27,896 nt of DNA from an uncultured bacterium (GCA_900548225.1 URJM01000021.1:1-27896); one strand, 5' to 3'; counted from the stretch's first letter, positions 16,733 through 24,794 are shown. Program-made: numbers and translations. Notes: generated by a model not told the origin, from the letters alone.

Positions 16733-16826
16733 CTTCGAGAGGCTCGCCAGATTGCTGGCGGGCCTCTTCTACGTCTGGGCAAGCCATAGCGTAGGCCAGA
16801 CGTAGAAGGGCGAAGAGCCCTCGAAG
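16733..16826 (+). other. cloverleaf-like inverted-repeat element abutting the tRNA
   Basis: A three-way-junction structure begins 2 nt after the tRNA CCA. Outer stem: CTTCGAG-(a)-GGCTC (16733-16745, one bulged A) with GAGCCCTCGAAG (16815-16826), 12 bp. First arm: CGCCAG-ATTG-CTGGCG (16745-16760). Second arm: TTCTACGTCTGG (16767-16778) with CCAGACGTAGAA (16796-16807), a perfect 12-bp stem that can extend by three more pairs. All three helices are compatible, apart from one shared base at the junction. It could be an RNA processing/termination structure, a separate small RNA, or a DNA target/recombination site. No copy of it was seen elsewhere in the window. Confidence 0.6.
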
Positions 16827-16932
16827 GCTGTCCCACCGGAATGAAATGGAGGCGGACTTTGTATGTCTTTTCATTATGTTTACATTCTTATAGATGAACA
16901 AACAGAGACCCATCCCCTCTCTCCCTTCTCCT

Positions 16933-17112
16933 CATTCGTGCCCATTCGTGTGCATTCGTGGTTCTGAATTATCCAGACATCGTCATTTCGTTTTTTTCGT
17001 GTATTTCGTGTATTTCGTGGTTTAAATCCCCTCTTCCCCTCTTCGCCCATTCGTGTGCATTCGTGGTTCTGATTATTCCAGGCATCGTCATTTCGTGGCT
17101 TTTTTCGTGTGC
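16933..17112. repeat. short periodic repeat block 1 (CATTCGTGTC / TATTTCGTG)
   Basis: Two composite units, each with 10-nt repeats of CATTCGTG-type then a spacer (GTTCTGA...CATCGTC) then 9-nt repeats of ATTTCGTG-type, ending in GTGGTTTAAATCCCC in the first unit. It belongs to the same family as the blocks at 24148-24250 and 24909-25147. The 16731-17178 stretch holds only this block and the cloverleaf element; no gene is seen. Confidence 0.85.
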
Positions 17113-17178
17113 TAGCCTTTGGAAGCCAACGTTAGGTTTTACATTATGTGAAATGCCATTTCCATCGGGGATATTTCA

Positions 17179-17423
17179 ATGCCCTTCATTTTTCGTTACA
17201 AGGAGTTCATCATAGGGTTCTGGTACAGCTTCGAGGAGCGTCGCCGACATGACATGTCCACGCGGTGAGCGGCAAAGCCAACATCAAGATCTGGCTTGAA
17301 CCCGAGGTTGAGATCGCAGTGGTGAAGGGGTATGTGAATCCAGCCATTGTCAACGAGATTCTAACGGAGGTAAAACGGAATGAACAGCTATGCAAAGATG
17401 CTTGGGATGCCTACCTCGGCTGA
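17179..17423 (+). pseudogene. DUF4160 family gene broken by a 5-bp duplication
   Basis: Reading from the ATG at 17179 gives MPFIFRYKEFIIGFWYSFEE then RRRH, the start of a DUF4160 protein. The frame is then lost. From 17253 a second frame (offset by 2 nt) gives HVHAVSGKANIKIWLEPEVE and continues to AWDAYLG and a TGA at 17421-17423. The switch point holds a tandem ACATG-ACATG (17247-17256); removing one copy restores a continuous 79-residue protein in which RRRH joins VHAVSG. Proteins of this family are often encoded next to DUF2442 genes and are suspected toxin-antitoxin-like partners. Here the DUF2442 gene overlaps its 3' end by 44 nt. A sequencing error is an alternative to true decay. Confidence 0.75.
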
Positions 17424-17790
17424 CACCACCTGCTTCGTCGGTTCTTTTTCCGACGGAATCGCCGTGGTGGTCAACGGCACGGAGCATTTCCTGCGGTTTA
17501 CGGATTTTCCATGGTTCGAGTTCTGCAGCGTCGCCGAGCTTCGCGATGTCACGTCCGACCGCTGGGGCGTGTATTGGAAATCGGTTGACATCGACCTGTC
17601 CATCGATTCCATCGAGCATCCGGAACGGTTTCCGGAAAAGATTTCGGTCGATGCCTGGCTGAGGGCGCGGCAGCGCAATGCCGCGCGGATGCTTGGCGGA
17701 ATCAAGTCGGCCAGGAAGGCTGTGTCCAGCCGCGAAAATGGATGCAAGGGCGGGCGCCCAAGGAAGGCCGCCGAGAACGCATTGGCTTGA
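17380..17790 (+). CDS. DUF2442 domain protein
   Basis: A 136-residue protein. Residues ~20-75 fit DUF2442: SDGIAVVVNGTEHFLRFTDFPWFEFCSVAEL, then RWGVYWKSVDIDLSIDSI, matching the family's FPW...G-x-x-W-x-x-x-D-x-D-L-S pattern. The tail has IKSARKAVSSRENGCKGGRPRK, a basic ending seen in many small DUF2442-type proteins. A GGAGG lies 9 nt before the ATG. It overlaps the frameshifted DUF4160 gene, forming the common DUF4160-DUF2442 order. Function is unproven; an antitoxin-like or DNA-binding role is a guess from context. Confidence 0.8.
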   Translation: MNSYAKMLGMPTSADTTCFVGSFSDGIAVVVNGTEHFLRFTDFPWFEFCSVAELRDVTSDRWGVYWKSVDIDLSIDSIEHPERFPEKISVDAWLRARQRNAARMLGGIKSARKAVSSRENGCKGGRPRKAAENALA

Positions 17791-17928
17791 CATAGGGCAT
17801 AATCCCGCCCCGGAGGGTGCACTCACTCTTCTTTGCCAATACTACAGAGGACGATGCGGCGCGGCAGGGGGAAAGGCCGAGCCCTGCACCTGGCTGAAAC
17901 AGGAAACCTTAATCAGCAGACACCATAT

Positions 17929-18966
17929 ATGGATAAATTAATAGAAGTCTTTTCCGAGATTCGGGAATGTGATTATAAGGGCGAACACTATTCTGTAAGG
18001 GATAATGGAGCCGTCATGCGACATCCTCAAGTGAATAGAAAACCCCGGCCTAAGGACAACATCTGGACATTTGGCACACGAGACAGCAAGACTGCCTATA
18101 TGTTGTTTGGAACTCATAGAATCCATATCATTGTTGCCAATGCATTTCTTGGCGAACGTGATTCCAGGATCTATGTCGTTGATCATATCGACACAAACCG
18201 CTGTAACAATCGTGTTGAGAATTTACGTTGGTTCACACGTCTTGAGAATGCCCTGAATAATCCAATAACACGTAAACGGATTGAAATGCTATGCGGGGGA
18301 GACATTCAGAAATTCATCGATGATCCCTCTTGTCTGAGAACGGATAATCCTAAGGCACAAGATTTGTCATGGATGCGAACGGTTTCTTCTCAAGAAGCGA
18401 AAACGGCAATGGAGAATCTGACTCGTTGGGTACATACAATGACAACGCCTTCCACTGGCAATACTGATACGCGGATAAGAGATAAGGAGTGGATGTTCCG
18501 GAGGAATATAGATAATCAATATAGAGATTTATATGCAAAAAAGGGAGAATTGGCAAATGGAACAGTTGATAAAACGAAGATCATTCGCGATGACAGCCCT
18601 ATGAAGCGTAATTATGACGCAAAAGGAACATTAGTGGAGTATCTGCTACTCTCCTCGGAGGATCATATTGATCTCGAAGCATACTTTGCCAAATTAGTCC
18701 CGGGTGCAGTTTTTTCGAAAACTCCGCGGGGCTATAGCAATGTTATCAATGCAATGTTAGCTAAAGATAAGTCTTCAATTGGTGTTGCTGTGACTATGCC
18801 AAGTGATATGAAACCATTTGCAGCCTATAAAATTTTTTGTGTTGACGGTGAGATTGTTCATGAGTTTTTGCATACTTGTTTTGAAAAAAACGGGGCATTA
18901 CAAAGAATGACTGAAGCGGTTGGCGAAAAATGGACAGGCCCAGACAGTATTGATAACTATTGTTAA
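17929..18966 (+). CDS. HNH endonuclease family protein
   Basis: A 345-residue protein with an HNH_3-type module at about residues 60-105. HRIHIIVANAFLG precedes VVDHIDTNRCNNRVENLRW, in which DH (85-86) and the two Asn-rich positions form the metal site. The first 40 residues (EIRECDYKGEHYSVRDNGAVM) resemble the NUMOD4-like segment seen with such nucleases. The C-terminal ~120 residues (GTLVEYLLLSSEDHIDLEAYF to EKWTGPDSIDNYC) match, from memory, the tail of full-length relatives found in gut Bacteroidetes; its role is unknown. The gene is clearly AT-richer than its neighbours and lacks a good Shine-Dalgarno, consistent with horizontal acquisition. The ATG at 17929 is chosen over an earlier in-frame ATG at 17833, which reads through GC-rich, low-complexity sequence. 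Confidence 0.85.
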   Translation: MDKLIEVFSEIRECDYKGEHYSVRDNGAVMRHPQVNRKPRPKDNIWTFGTRDSKTAYMLFGTHRIHIIVANAFLGERDSRIYVVDHIDTNRCNNRVENLRWFTRLENALNNPITRKRIEMLCGGDIQKFIDDPSCLRTDNPKAQDLSWMRTVSSQEAKTAMENLTRWVHTMTTPSTGNTDTRIRDKEWMFRRNIDNQYRDLYAKKGELANGTVDKTKIIRDDSPMKRNYDAKGTLVEYLLLSSEDHIDLEAYFAKLVPGAVFSKTPRGYSNVINAMLAKDKSSIGVAVTMPSDMKPFAAYKIFCVDGEIVHEFLHTCFEKNGALQRMTEAVGEKWTGPDSIDNYC

Positions 18967-18990
18967 TCACACCATTATGGGGGTGGTGAT
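18966..18990 (+). terminator. hairpin at the end of the HNH gene
   Basis: ATCACACC (18966-18973) pairs with GGT-(G)-GTGAT (18982-18990) with one bulged G and an 8-nt loop. It overlaps the stop codon. There is no T-run after it, so termination is only possible, not certain. Confidence 0.35.
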
Positions 18991-19112
18991 GTAATCACGA
19001 TTTCAACTCTACCTACAGTGGCGATGGCACTATTTCCTGTTTTTCGCAATGAGGCCCCCAAGAACAACATACGCTTATTTTCGGGGTATGGATTACGTCA
19101 TTCAGCCTATGA

Positions 19113-19265
19113 CTTGAATGGAAGCCTGATAATAGGTTCTCCGTTTCGGTTTTATTCAGCCGCAACGGTGATGTTTGGGAAGAAGACGCCCGTCTGCTCC
19201 AAACAAGAGACATAAAACTTGACATTGCTCAAGAAAAATGTCATTCTTGTGCTGATGACCAATAA
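19113..19265 (+). pseudogene. possible remnant of an unidentified gene
   Basis: This frame reads LEWKPDNRFSVSVLFSRNGD then VWEEDARLLQTRD and on to CHSCADDQ before a TAA, which looks protein-like. It has no start codon; a neighbouring frame upstream (from 19018, ending near GYGLRHSAYD) would join it after a 1-nt shift. I do not recognise the family. It could be a decayed relic or chance coding potential. Nothing else is seen between 18991 and 19262. Confidence 0.22.
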
Positions 19266-19296
19266 AAAAAGGGGCGGACCCGTTTCCGGATCCGCC
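19264..19296 (-). terminator. intrinsic terminator of the marR-acrAB operon
   Basis: Read on the minus strand: GGCGGATCCG-GAAA-CGGGTCCGCC, a 10-bp stem with one mismatch, then CC and seven T (the A-run 19264-19270 on the plus strand). This is a textbook Rho-independent terminator about 300 nt past the acrB stop, with the hairpin repeats lying between. Confidence 0.85.
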
Positions 19297-19346
19297 GCTA
19301 GGGAACCAGGGGGATTCCCCTCGCCGCTGTGCGCCTCGACGCGTCC

Positions 19347-19426
19347 CGCACGGCAGAATCGCCGTGCGAGGCGCGCTCAAGCGCGCCAGCCACGCACTTC
19401 TCCCTCCTTTCTTCTCCATTATCCCT
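19347..19426. repeat. partial hairpin repeat (copy 1)
   Basis: Contains CGCACGGC-AGAATC-GCCGTGCG (19347-19368) and GGCGCGCT-CA-AGCGCGCC (19370-19387), followed by the conserved tail AGCCACGCACTTCTCCCTCC. The first hairpin and the leader of the full unit are missing or diverged. Confidence 0.85.
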
Positions 19427-19585
19427 ACTAAACGCGGTGGGCTTCCGTTGGGCGTGGCAGATGCCGCGAAGGCAGGGGACAGGGAGAGATTCACACACAG
19501 GGATCGCACGGCAGAATTGCCGTGCGCGGCGCGCTCAAGCGCGCCAGCCACGCACTTCTCCCTCCTTTCTCCTCCCTATTCCCTA
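19427..19585. repeat. three-hairpin repeat unit (copy 2)
   Basis: A full ~150-nt unit. It starts ACTAAACGCGGTGGGCTTCC, then CGTGGC-AGAT-GCCGCG (19453-19468), then CGCACGGC-AGAATT-GCCGTGCG (19505-19526), then GGCGCGCT-CA-AGCGCGCC (19528-19545), then the AGCCACGCACTTCTCCC tail. It is in the same orientation as the copies at 26421-26560 and 26572-26700. Frames crossing it are artefacts. Confidence 0.88.
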
Positions 19586-19596
19586 CCTCCCCCATT

Positions 19597-22500
19597 TCAG
19601 CTGAACCTTTCGTTCCAGTGCAGGAGTCCCTTGATTTTTTCGCGTAGCCATTCCACGACAGCATAGAGTGCTGGTGTGAAGACGATACCGACGATAGTCG
19701 CGAAGAGCATTCCGGAGAATGTTGTGATTCCGATGGCCTGTCTGCTTCCCGCTCCTGCTCCTGATGCGAAGACCAGTGGCATGACACCGAAGATGAAGCT
19801 CCATGCGGTCATGAGGACTGCGCGGTATCTCATTCCCGCGCCGTTGACTGCCGCGTCGAAGATACTCTTTCCGGCCTCTCGTTCCTGCTTTGAGAACTCC
19901 ACCATCAGAATAGCGTTCTTTGCGGTCAGTCCGATCATCATGACCATTCCCAGCTGTGCGTAGATGCTAAGCGTCGAGTACTCTGCCAGTCCCATTGCCT
20001 TTCCCAGTGCGGATCCGCAGAACCAGAGTCCGATGAGAGCTCCGGTGACCGAGGTGGCCACCGTCAGCATGACTGAAATCGGGATAGACCAGCTTTCATA
20101 CTGTGCCACGAGGAAGATATAGGCGAAAGTCAGAGCCATTGCCATCAGGAACCAGAGTCTTCCTTCGTTCTGCTTTTCCTGGTAGCTCAGTCCAGTCCAT
20201 TCGATCTTGTACCCTTCGGGGAGGGGATATGATTCCACGATCTTGATGACCTCGCTGGAGTTCACGCCTCCGGCGCCGCCCACATTGATTTCCGCGCAGG
20301 CGTTCTTGTTGAAACGGGTGACCTGGTTTGCGCCGACAGTGTATCTCACAGTGGCGATGGACGACAGGGGCACCATCTCCCCCACCGTATTGCAGACCTG
20401 GAGCGACCGGATGTTCTCAAGGGACTTGCGGTAGTCGGCCGGCGACTGGATCTTCACCTCGTAGTTGCTGCCGTTGAGAGTCAGGTCGTTGACATAGATT
20501 GACGCGAAGTTGCCCTGGAGGGCGTTGAAGATGGTCTTGGCGGAGAGCCCCAGCGACTCCGCCTTCTTCCTGTCGATGTCCAGCTGCAGCTGTGGCGTCT
20601 CCGCATTGAACGAAGAGAGTGCATACCCGATTCTTGGATCCTGCATCAGCTTCATGCTGAGTTCCTTTGCCGCGTCGGAGAGCTTCGTCATGTCGGTTCC
20701 GGCCGCATAGCTGCACAACTGGAATGTTGCGCCGCCTGTGGCGCCGAGCCCCTGGATGGCGGGTGGGACGAAACAGCTGACCCGCGCTTCGGCGATGTGC
20801 GCGGTCCGCTTCTGGATTTCCGAAACCACCGCCTGCAGCTGGGTCTCGCGGGTCTTGCGCTTGTCCCAGTGCTCCAGCTTGATGATGCCCATGGCGACAT
20901 TTTCGCCGCTGGCGCTGATCATGGAGCGTCCTGTGACGAAGGTGGTGTGCTCGATGCCGGGGGTGCCTTCGACCGAGCGTCTGAACTCGTCCACGGCGGC
21001 ATTTGTCCTGGCCTGTGTCGCGCCGAGTGGCAGTTCGATATTGCAGAGGATAGTCCCCTTGTCTTCGGAGGGCAGGAACGAGCTTCTCGTATGTCCGAAG
21101 AGGAAATATGCGAAAGCCAGCATTGCCGCGAAGAGGACGACAGTCAGGACGCCTCGTCTTGCGAGGAGCTTGACGAACCTGATATAGATGCCTCGGCTAG
21201 TGTCAAGCGTCCAGTTGAATGGCTTGAAATACCATGCGGGCTGCTTGCGTGGCGGCTTGAGCAGATATGCGCAGATCACGGGGGAGAGCGTCATGGCCAC
21301 CAGGGTTGACAGGCACAGGGAGATGCACATCGTCATCGCGAACTGGATGTAGATGTTTCCCACCATGCCTCCGTAGAATGCCAGCGGGACGTAGCACGCG
21401 ACGGTGACCAGGGTGGTGGCGATGATGGCTCCGGTGATCTGGTCCATTGTCTTGAGGGCGGCCTTCTTTGCGGACAGTCCCTCCCGCTCCATCAGCGAAT
21501 GGCAGTTCTCCACCACGACGATGGCGTCGTCGCACAGTGAACCGATGACCAGGATAAGTCCGAACATTGTGAGCACGTTCATGCTGTAGTCGAATGCCAG
21601 CATGAACGGGAATGTCCCCAGCAGGGAGATTGGGATTGCGATTGACGGGACGAGTGTCGCCCGCCAGTCCTGCAGGAACGCCCAGGTGATGAGGACGACC
21701 AGTGCCAGCGCCATGATGATTGTGATGATGATCTCCTTCATGGAGATGCTGATGAATTCGGTGGGGTCGAAGGCGGTCATGTATGTGACTCCTTCGGGCA
21801 GGAGCTTCTTCCAGTTCTCCAGTTCCGCCTTCACGTGCTTGACGGTGCTGAGGGCGTTGGAGTCGGGATTACGGAAGACCGCCAGGGGGACGACCTCCTT
21901 TCCGTCGAATACCGCCCGGGTGGAGTAGCTGGTGCGCCCCAGCTCAACCTCGGCTATGTCACGCATGCAGACAAGGCTGCCGTCCTCGCCGCGGCGGAGG
22001 ACTATCTCCTCGAACTCCTCCTTGGTGGCAAGGCGTCCGGTGACATTCAGCTTGTAGTTGACATACGGGTTGCTCTTTTCGGTGCCGATGTACCCGGCGG
22101 CGGCCTGGAGGTTCTGGGCGCCGATGGCGCTGATGACATCCGCCACGGTGATGTTGAGGCCGGCCATCCTGGTGGGGTTGAGCCAGATTCGCATGGAGTA
22201 TTCCCCGTCGGAGAAGACTTCCGCGGAGGAGACGCCGTCAATGCGGGCGACGGCGTCCTTGATGTTGTTGCTGATGTAGTTGTCAAGCTCCGGGACGGTC
22301 ATGGAGGTGCCGTCGGTCAGGAAGACGAACATTGCCAGGAAGTCGTTGCCGCGCTCCATGACATTGACGCCTGTCTTGGTGACCTCGGAGGGAAGCTTGG
22401 ACTCCGCGCGCTTGACGGCGTTCTGGAGATTGACCATGGCGATGTCGGTGTCGGTGCCGCTTTTGAAGGTGACCACGCAGGAGTAGCCGCCGTCGTTGCT

Positions 22501-22749
22501 GCAGGTGGACGAGAAGTACAGGAGGTCGTCCACGCCGTTGATCTGGTCTTCGATGGGGGTTGCGACGGTCTGCATGACCACATCCGCGCTGGCGCCGGTG
22601 TAGCTGCAGAAGATATATAGCTGCGGCGGCGCAATCTCTGGATACTCGGCCACGGGAAGCCTGACCATGGAGACGATGCCTGTCAGCACCAGCACCAGGC
22701 TGATGACGATTGCGAAGCGGGGCCGCTCAATGAAGAATTTTGAAAACAT
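19597..22749 (-). CDS. acrB: RND multidrug efflux pump, inner-membrane subunit (HAE1/AcrB type)
   Basis: A 1050-residue proton-driven drug exporter, full length for the HAE1 family. It opens with MFSKFFIERPRFAIVISLVL and has two large periplasmic loops and 12 TM helices. The proton-relay pair is Asp407-Asp408 in IGSLCDDAIVVVEN, with the partner Lys944 in GLTAKNAILMVEF. Other family wording: MVRLPVAEYPEIAPP, GASADVV, FLPSEDKG and YEWT-like GYKIEWTGLSYQE. Its start has AAGGA 7 nt upstream, and it lies 114 nt downstream of the adaptor gene in the same operon. No TolC-like outer-membrane gene is in the window, so it must use one encoded elsewhere. Confidence 0.96.
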   Translation of the reverse strand: MFSKFFIERPRFAIVISLVLVLTGIVSMVRLPVAEYPEIAPPQLYIFCSYTGASADVVMQTVATPIEDQINGVDDLLYFSSTCSNDGGYSCVVTFKSGTDTDIAMVNLQNAVKRAESKLPSEVTKTGVNVMERGNDFLAMFVFLTDGTSMTVPELDNYISNNIKDAVARIDGVSSAEVFSDGEYSMRIWLNPTRMAGLNITVADVISAIGAQNLQAAAGYIGTEKSNPYVNYKLNVTGRLATKEEFEEIVLRRGEDGSLVCMRDIAEVELGRTSYSTRAVFDGKEVVPLAVFRNPDSNALSTVKHVKAELENWKKLLPEGVTYMTAFDPTEFISISMKEIIITIIMALALVVLITWAFLQDWRATLVPSIAIPISLLGTFPFMLAFDYSMNVLTMFGLILVIGSLCDDAIVVVENCHSLMEREGLSAKKAALKTMDQITGAIIATTLVTVACYVPLAFYGGMVGNIYIQFAMTMCISLCLSTLVAMTLSPVICAYLLKPPRKQPAWYFKPFNWTLDTSRGIYIRFVKLLARRGVLTVVLFAAMLAFAYFLFGHTRSSFLPSEDKGTILCNIELPLGATQARTNAAVDEFRRSVEGTPGIEHTTFVTGRSMISASGENVAMGIIKLEHWDKRKTRETQLQAVVSEIQKRTAHIAEARVSCFVPPAIQGLGATGGATFQLCSYAAGTDMTKLSDAAKELSMKLMQDPRIGYALSSFNAETPQLQLDIDRKKAESLGLSAKTIFNALQGNFASIYVNDLTLNGSNYEVKIQSPADYRKSLENIRSLQVCNTVGEMVPLSSIATVRYTVGANQVTRFNKNACAEINVGGAGGVNSSEVIKIVESYPLPEGYKIEWTGLSYQEKQNEGRLWFLMAMALTFAYIFLVAQYESWSIPISVMLTVATSVTGALIGLWFCGSALGKAMGLAEYSTLSIYAQLGMVMMIGLTAKNAILMVEFSKQEREAGKSIFDAAVNGAGMRYRAVLMTAWSFIFGVMPLVFASGAGAGSRQAIGITTFSGMLFATIVGIVFTPALYAVVEWLREKIKGLLHWNERFS

Positions 22750-22863
22750 GGATTGTCCTTATAGGCGGCGGCAGGGATGCGCCGTGTTCATGAGGGTTGC
22801 TTGTCTTCCGACAAGGAAAGGGTGTGTGGTGGATGGAGAGGCGCCCGGCCACGGGGCGCGTCG

Positions 22864-24027
22864 CTACTTCCCGCGCACGCCGCTGTCCTGGACTGTCGTG
22901 CCGGAGATGACCTTATGGGTGCCGTCGGAGACGATTCTGTCGCCGATGTTCAATCCGTCGAGGACGACATGGCTTTCGCCGTCGGTGCCTCCGAGGAGGA
23001 TGTGGCGTTTGACGGCCTTGTCCGACTGGTCAAGGAGCCACACGTATGCGCCGTCGGCGTCGAAGAGAAGCGCCGTCACCGGGATGACGGGGCGTTTGTC
23101 GCCGGTGAGTCTCGAGAAGTGGACGGTCACGGTGGTGTTTGGGATGAGCTTGAGGTCGGGGTTGTCGAATATGACGAAGAGCTGTACCGTGTCGGTGTTG
23201 GGGTTGGCCTTGTAGTCCACCAGTTCCATCTTGCCGACGGCTGGATACGCGCGTCCGTCCGCCAGGGTGAGTGTGCACTGCCAGTTCTTACGGAAGTCGT
23301 CGAGGTTGCCGCCGAAGGAGAGGAAGTCGGCGGAGCTGACGGAGAATCTGACGCGGACGGGGTTGACCTGGAAGACGGTGACAAGGGTGCCGGAGGATGG
23401 GGTGACGTAGTTGCCGCGGGTGATGTTCGTGACGCCCACCAGGCCGGAGATGGGGGAGGTGATGACGCAGTTGTCAAGGTCTTCACGGGCGGAGACGAGG
23501 GCGGCCTCCGCGCCGGCAAGCTGGGCTTCGAGGGCCGCCGTGTCGCTTGTGACTTGCTCCAGGTTGTCCTGGGTGGTGACTTCACGCTCGAAGAGCTTGC
23601 GGGTGCGCTCCAGGTTGCTGCGGCCGTATTCCAGCTTCGCCTGGCACTCGGCCACCTTGGCTTCGCAGTTCTTGACGGCCGAACGGTATTTGACGTCGTC
23701 TATGCGGTAAAGGACCTGCCCCTCGGAGATGGCGTCGCCATCGCTGAAGGAGACTTCCTTCAGTTCGCCGGATACCTGGGGGACGATGTTGACAAGTTCC
23801 TTGGACAGGACCTTGCCCACATAGTCGCGGGTGGTGAGGTCTTCGCCTTCCACGACTGTGTAGACTGGCACGGAGGCGGTCAGGGAGGCTCCTCCGCCGC
23901 CGGGCATCTGGGCGGACAGGCTGCCGGGCAGGAGCAACGCCACGCCGAATGCACCCGCAAATAGCAGGAATGAGGCGATGGAACGGGAGCAGAGGCTGTG
24001 GCGGTGGTGTAGTGAAGAGATGGTCAT
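22864..24027 (-). CDS. acrA: RND efflux periplasmic adaptor (membrane fusion protein, AcrA type)
   Basis: A 387-residue HlyD/AcrA-family adaptor. It has an export signal of about 39 residues ending SLSAQM, with no lipobox Cys, unlike E. coli AcrA. Next comes a lipoyl half (VNIVPQVSGELKEVSFSDGDAISEGQVLYRID) and an alpha-hairpin (VAECQAKLEYGRSNLERTRKLFEREV through SAREDLDNCVI). The second lipoyl half (TSPISGLVGVTNITRGNYVTP), a beta-barrel and a membrane-proximal domain follow. It links the pump below to an outer-membrane channel. No good Shine-Dalgarno precedes the ATG, and a block of short periodic repeats lies between it and marR. Confidence 0.95.
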   Translation of the reverse strand: MTISSLHHRHSLCSRSIASFLLFAGAFGVALLLPGSLSAQMPGGGGASLTASVPVYTVVEGEDLTTRDYVGKVLSKELVNIVPQVSGELKEVSFSDGDAISEGQVLYRIDDVKYRSAVKNCEAKVAECQAKLEYGRSNLERTRKLFEREVTTQDNLEQVTSDTAALEAQLAGAEAALVSAREDLDNCVITSPISGLVGVTNITRGNYVTPSSGTLVTVFQVNPVRVRFSVSSADFLSFGGNLDDFRKNWQCTLTLADGRAYPAVGKMELVDYKANPNTDTVQLFVIFDNPDLKLIPNTTVTVHFSRLTGDKRPVIPVTALLFDADGAYVWLLDQSDKAVKRHILLGGTDGESHVVLDGLNIGDRIVSDGTHKVISGTTVQDSGVRGK

Positions 24028-24147
24028 TTTTATTGTCTGTGGATTTTATTTCCGTGTGGAATTAATAAGGGAACCGGCGTTAAAACGGAGCAAGTCGCGC
24101 TTTATTGCACGGGAAAATGGTTTTCCGGGGAAAAACTATGACAACGC

Positions 24148-24250
24148 CATTCGTGTCCATTCGTGTCCATTCGTGTCCATTCGTGGTTCAAAAAACATCT
24201 CAGACACGTCATTTCGTGCATTTCGTGTATTTCGTGTGTTTCGTGGTTCA
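24148..24250. repeat. short periodic repeat block 2 (marR-acrA gap)
   Basis: Four CATTCGTGTC-type 10-nt repeats are followed by GGTTCAAAAAACATCTCAGA, CACGTC and four ATTTCGTG-type 9-nt repeats. It occupies most of the gap between marR and acrA on the operon's transcript. It is in the same orientation as blocks 1 and 3. Confidence 0.85.
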
Positions 24251-24271
24251 GGACACTCCTCCTTGTGGAGC

Positions 24272-24742
24272 TCATGGCAGTGCCCAGGCGAGTTGCTCTT
24301 CCCAGATGCGGCGGTTGAGAGTCTCGGCGCACTTGAGAAACGTCTCCTTGTCCTTCTCGGAGACCTCCGGGAGGTACTTGTCGACCAGGTGCCGTGCCTG
24401 GATGCGATGGAATTCGGAGAAGTGCCGTCCCTTTTCGGAGAGGAAGACCTTGACTGCGCGCCGGTCGGAGGAATCCTGCACCCTGTCCACGATTCCGATA
24501 TGCACCAGCCGGTCCACCAGCTTGGAGGTGGCTCCCTGTGAAAGCTGGAGGAGCCGGGCGAGTTCCTTGATAGTGACGCCGTCCGGGGAGACATGTGCGA
24601 CAATCATGGATGCGCGGACCTGGACAACCGTGGGGGATGCGCAGCCGATGGGGACGATTCCCTGTCGCTTGCAGAACTCCATCATGTTCATCGAAAGCTC
24701 CAGGAGGGCTCCCAGGCACTCGTTTGTCTCTGACTCGTTCAT
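24272..24742 (-). CDS. MarR family transcriptional regulator
   Basis: A 156-residue winged-helix regulator: dimerisation helices at both ends and a central wHTH. Visible segments are VTIKELARLLQLSQGATSKLVDRLVHIGIVDRVQDSSDRRAVKVFLSEKG, i.e. recognition helix then the wing with the D-x-R-R-A signature. It is the first gene of the minus-strand efflux operon and probably represses it, releasing on binding a phenolic or drug-like ligand. AGGAG lies 9 nt before the start, inside a palindrome that may be its own operator. No redox Cys pair of the OhrR type is obvious. Confidence 0.93.
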   Translation of the reverse strand: MNESETNECLGALLELSMNMMEFCKRQGIVPIGCASPTVVQVRASMIVAHVSPDGVTIKELARLLQLSQGATSKLVDRLVHIGIVDRVQDSSDRRAVKVFLSEKGRHFSEFHRIQARHLVDKYLPEVSEKDKETFLKCAETLNRRIWEEQLAWALP

Positions 24743-24753
24743 GGATAAATCTC

Positions 24754-24794
24754 CTATTTGTAAATAGATTCCGAAAGACGCATAATATAGCGTC
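24754..24794 (-). promoter_or_regulatory. marR promoter with candidate operator palindromes
   Basis: CTATTT-GT-AAATAG (24754-24767) is a perfect inverted repeat overlapping the marR ribosome binding site. A second, GACGC-ATAATATA-GCGTC (24777-24794), surrounds a minus-strand TATATT/TATTAT that suits a -10 box; no good -35 is seen. The two sites fit autorepression by MarR. A weak hairpin ACTGC/GCAGT with a T-run lies further up (24823-24840). Confidence 0.5.

Noticed and set aside
16665..16913. Minus-strand frame ending WSLGDSNPWPIRCERIALAN
   Set aside because: It is the antisense of tRNA-Ala, a common false gene call.
16731..19300. Integrative element with tRNA-derived attachment sites
   Set aside because: No second copy of the tRNA 3' end (GGTTCGAATCCCCTAAGCTC) was seen downstream and no integrase gene is present, so only a loose acquired-segment reading is kept.
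22777..23964. A 395-codon plus-strand open frame opposite acrA
   Set aside because: Asp/Gly/Val-rich antisense of a clear membrane fusion protein; no family features.
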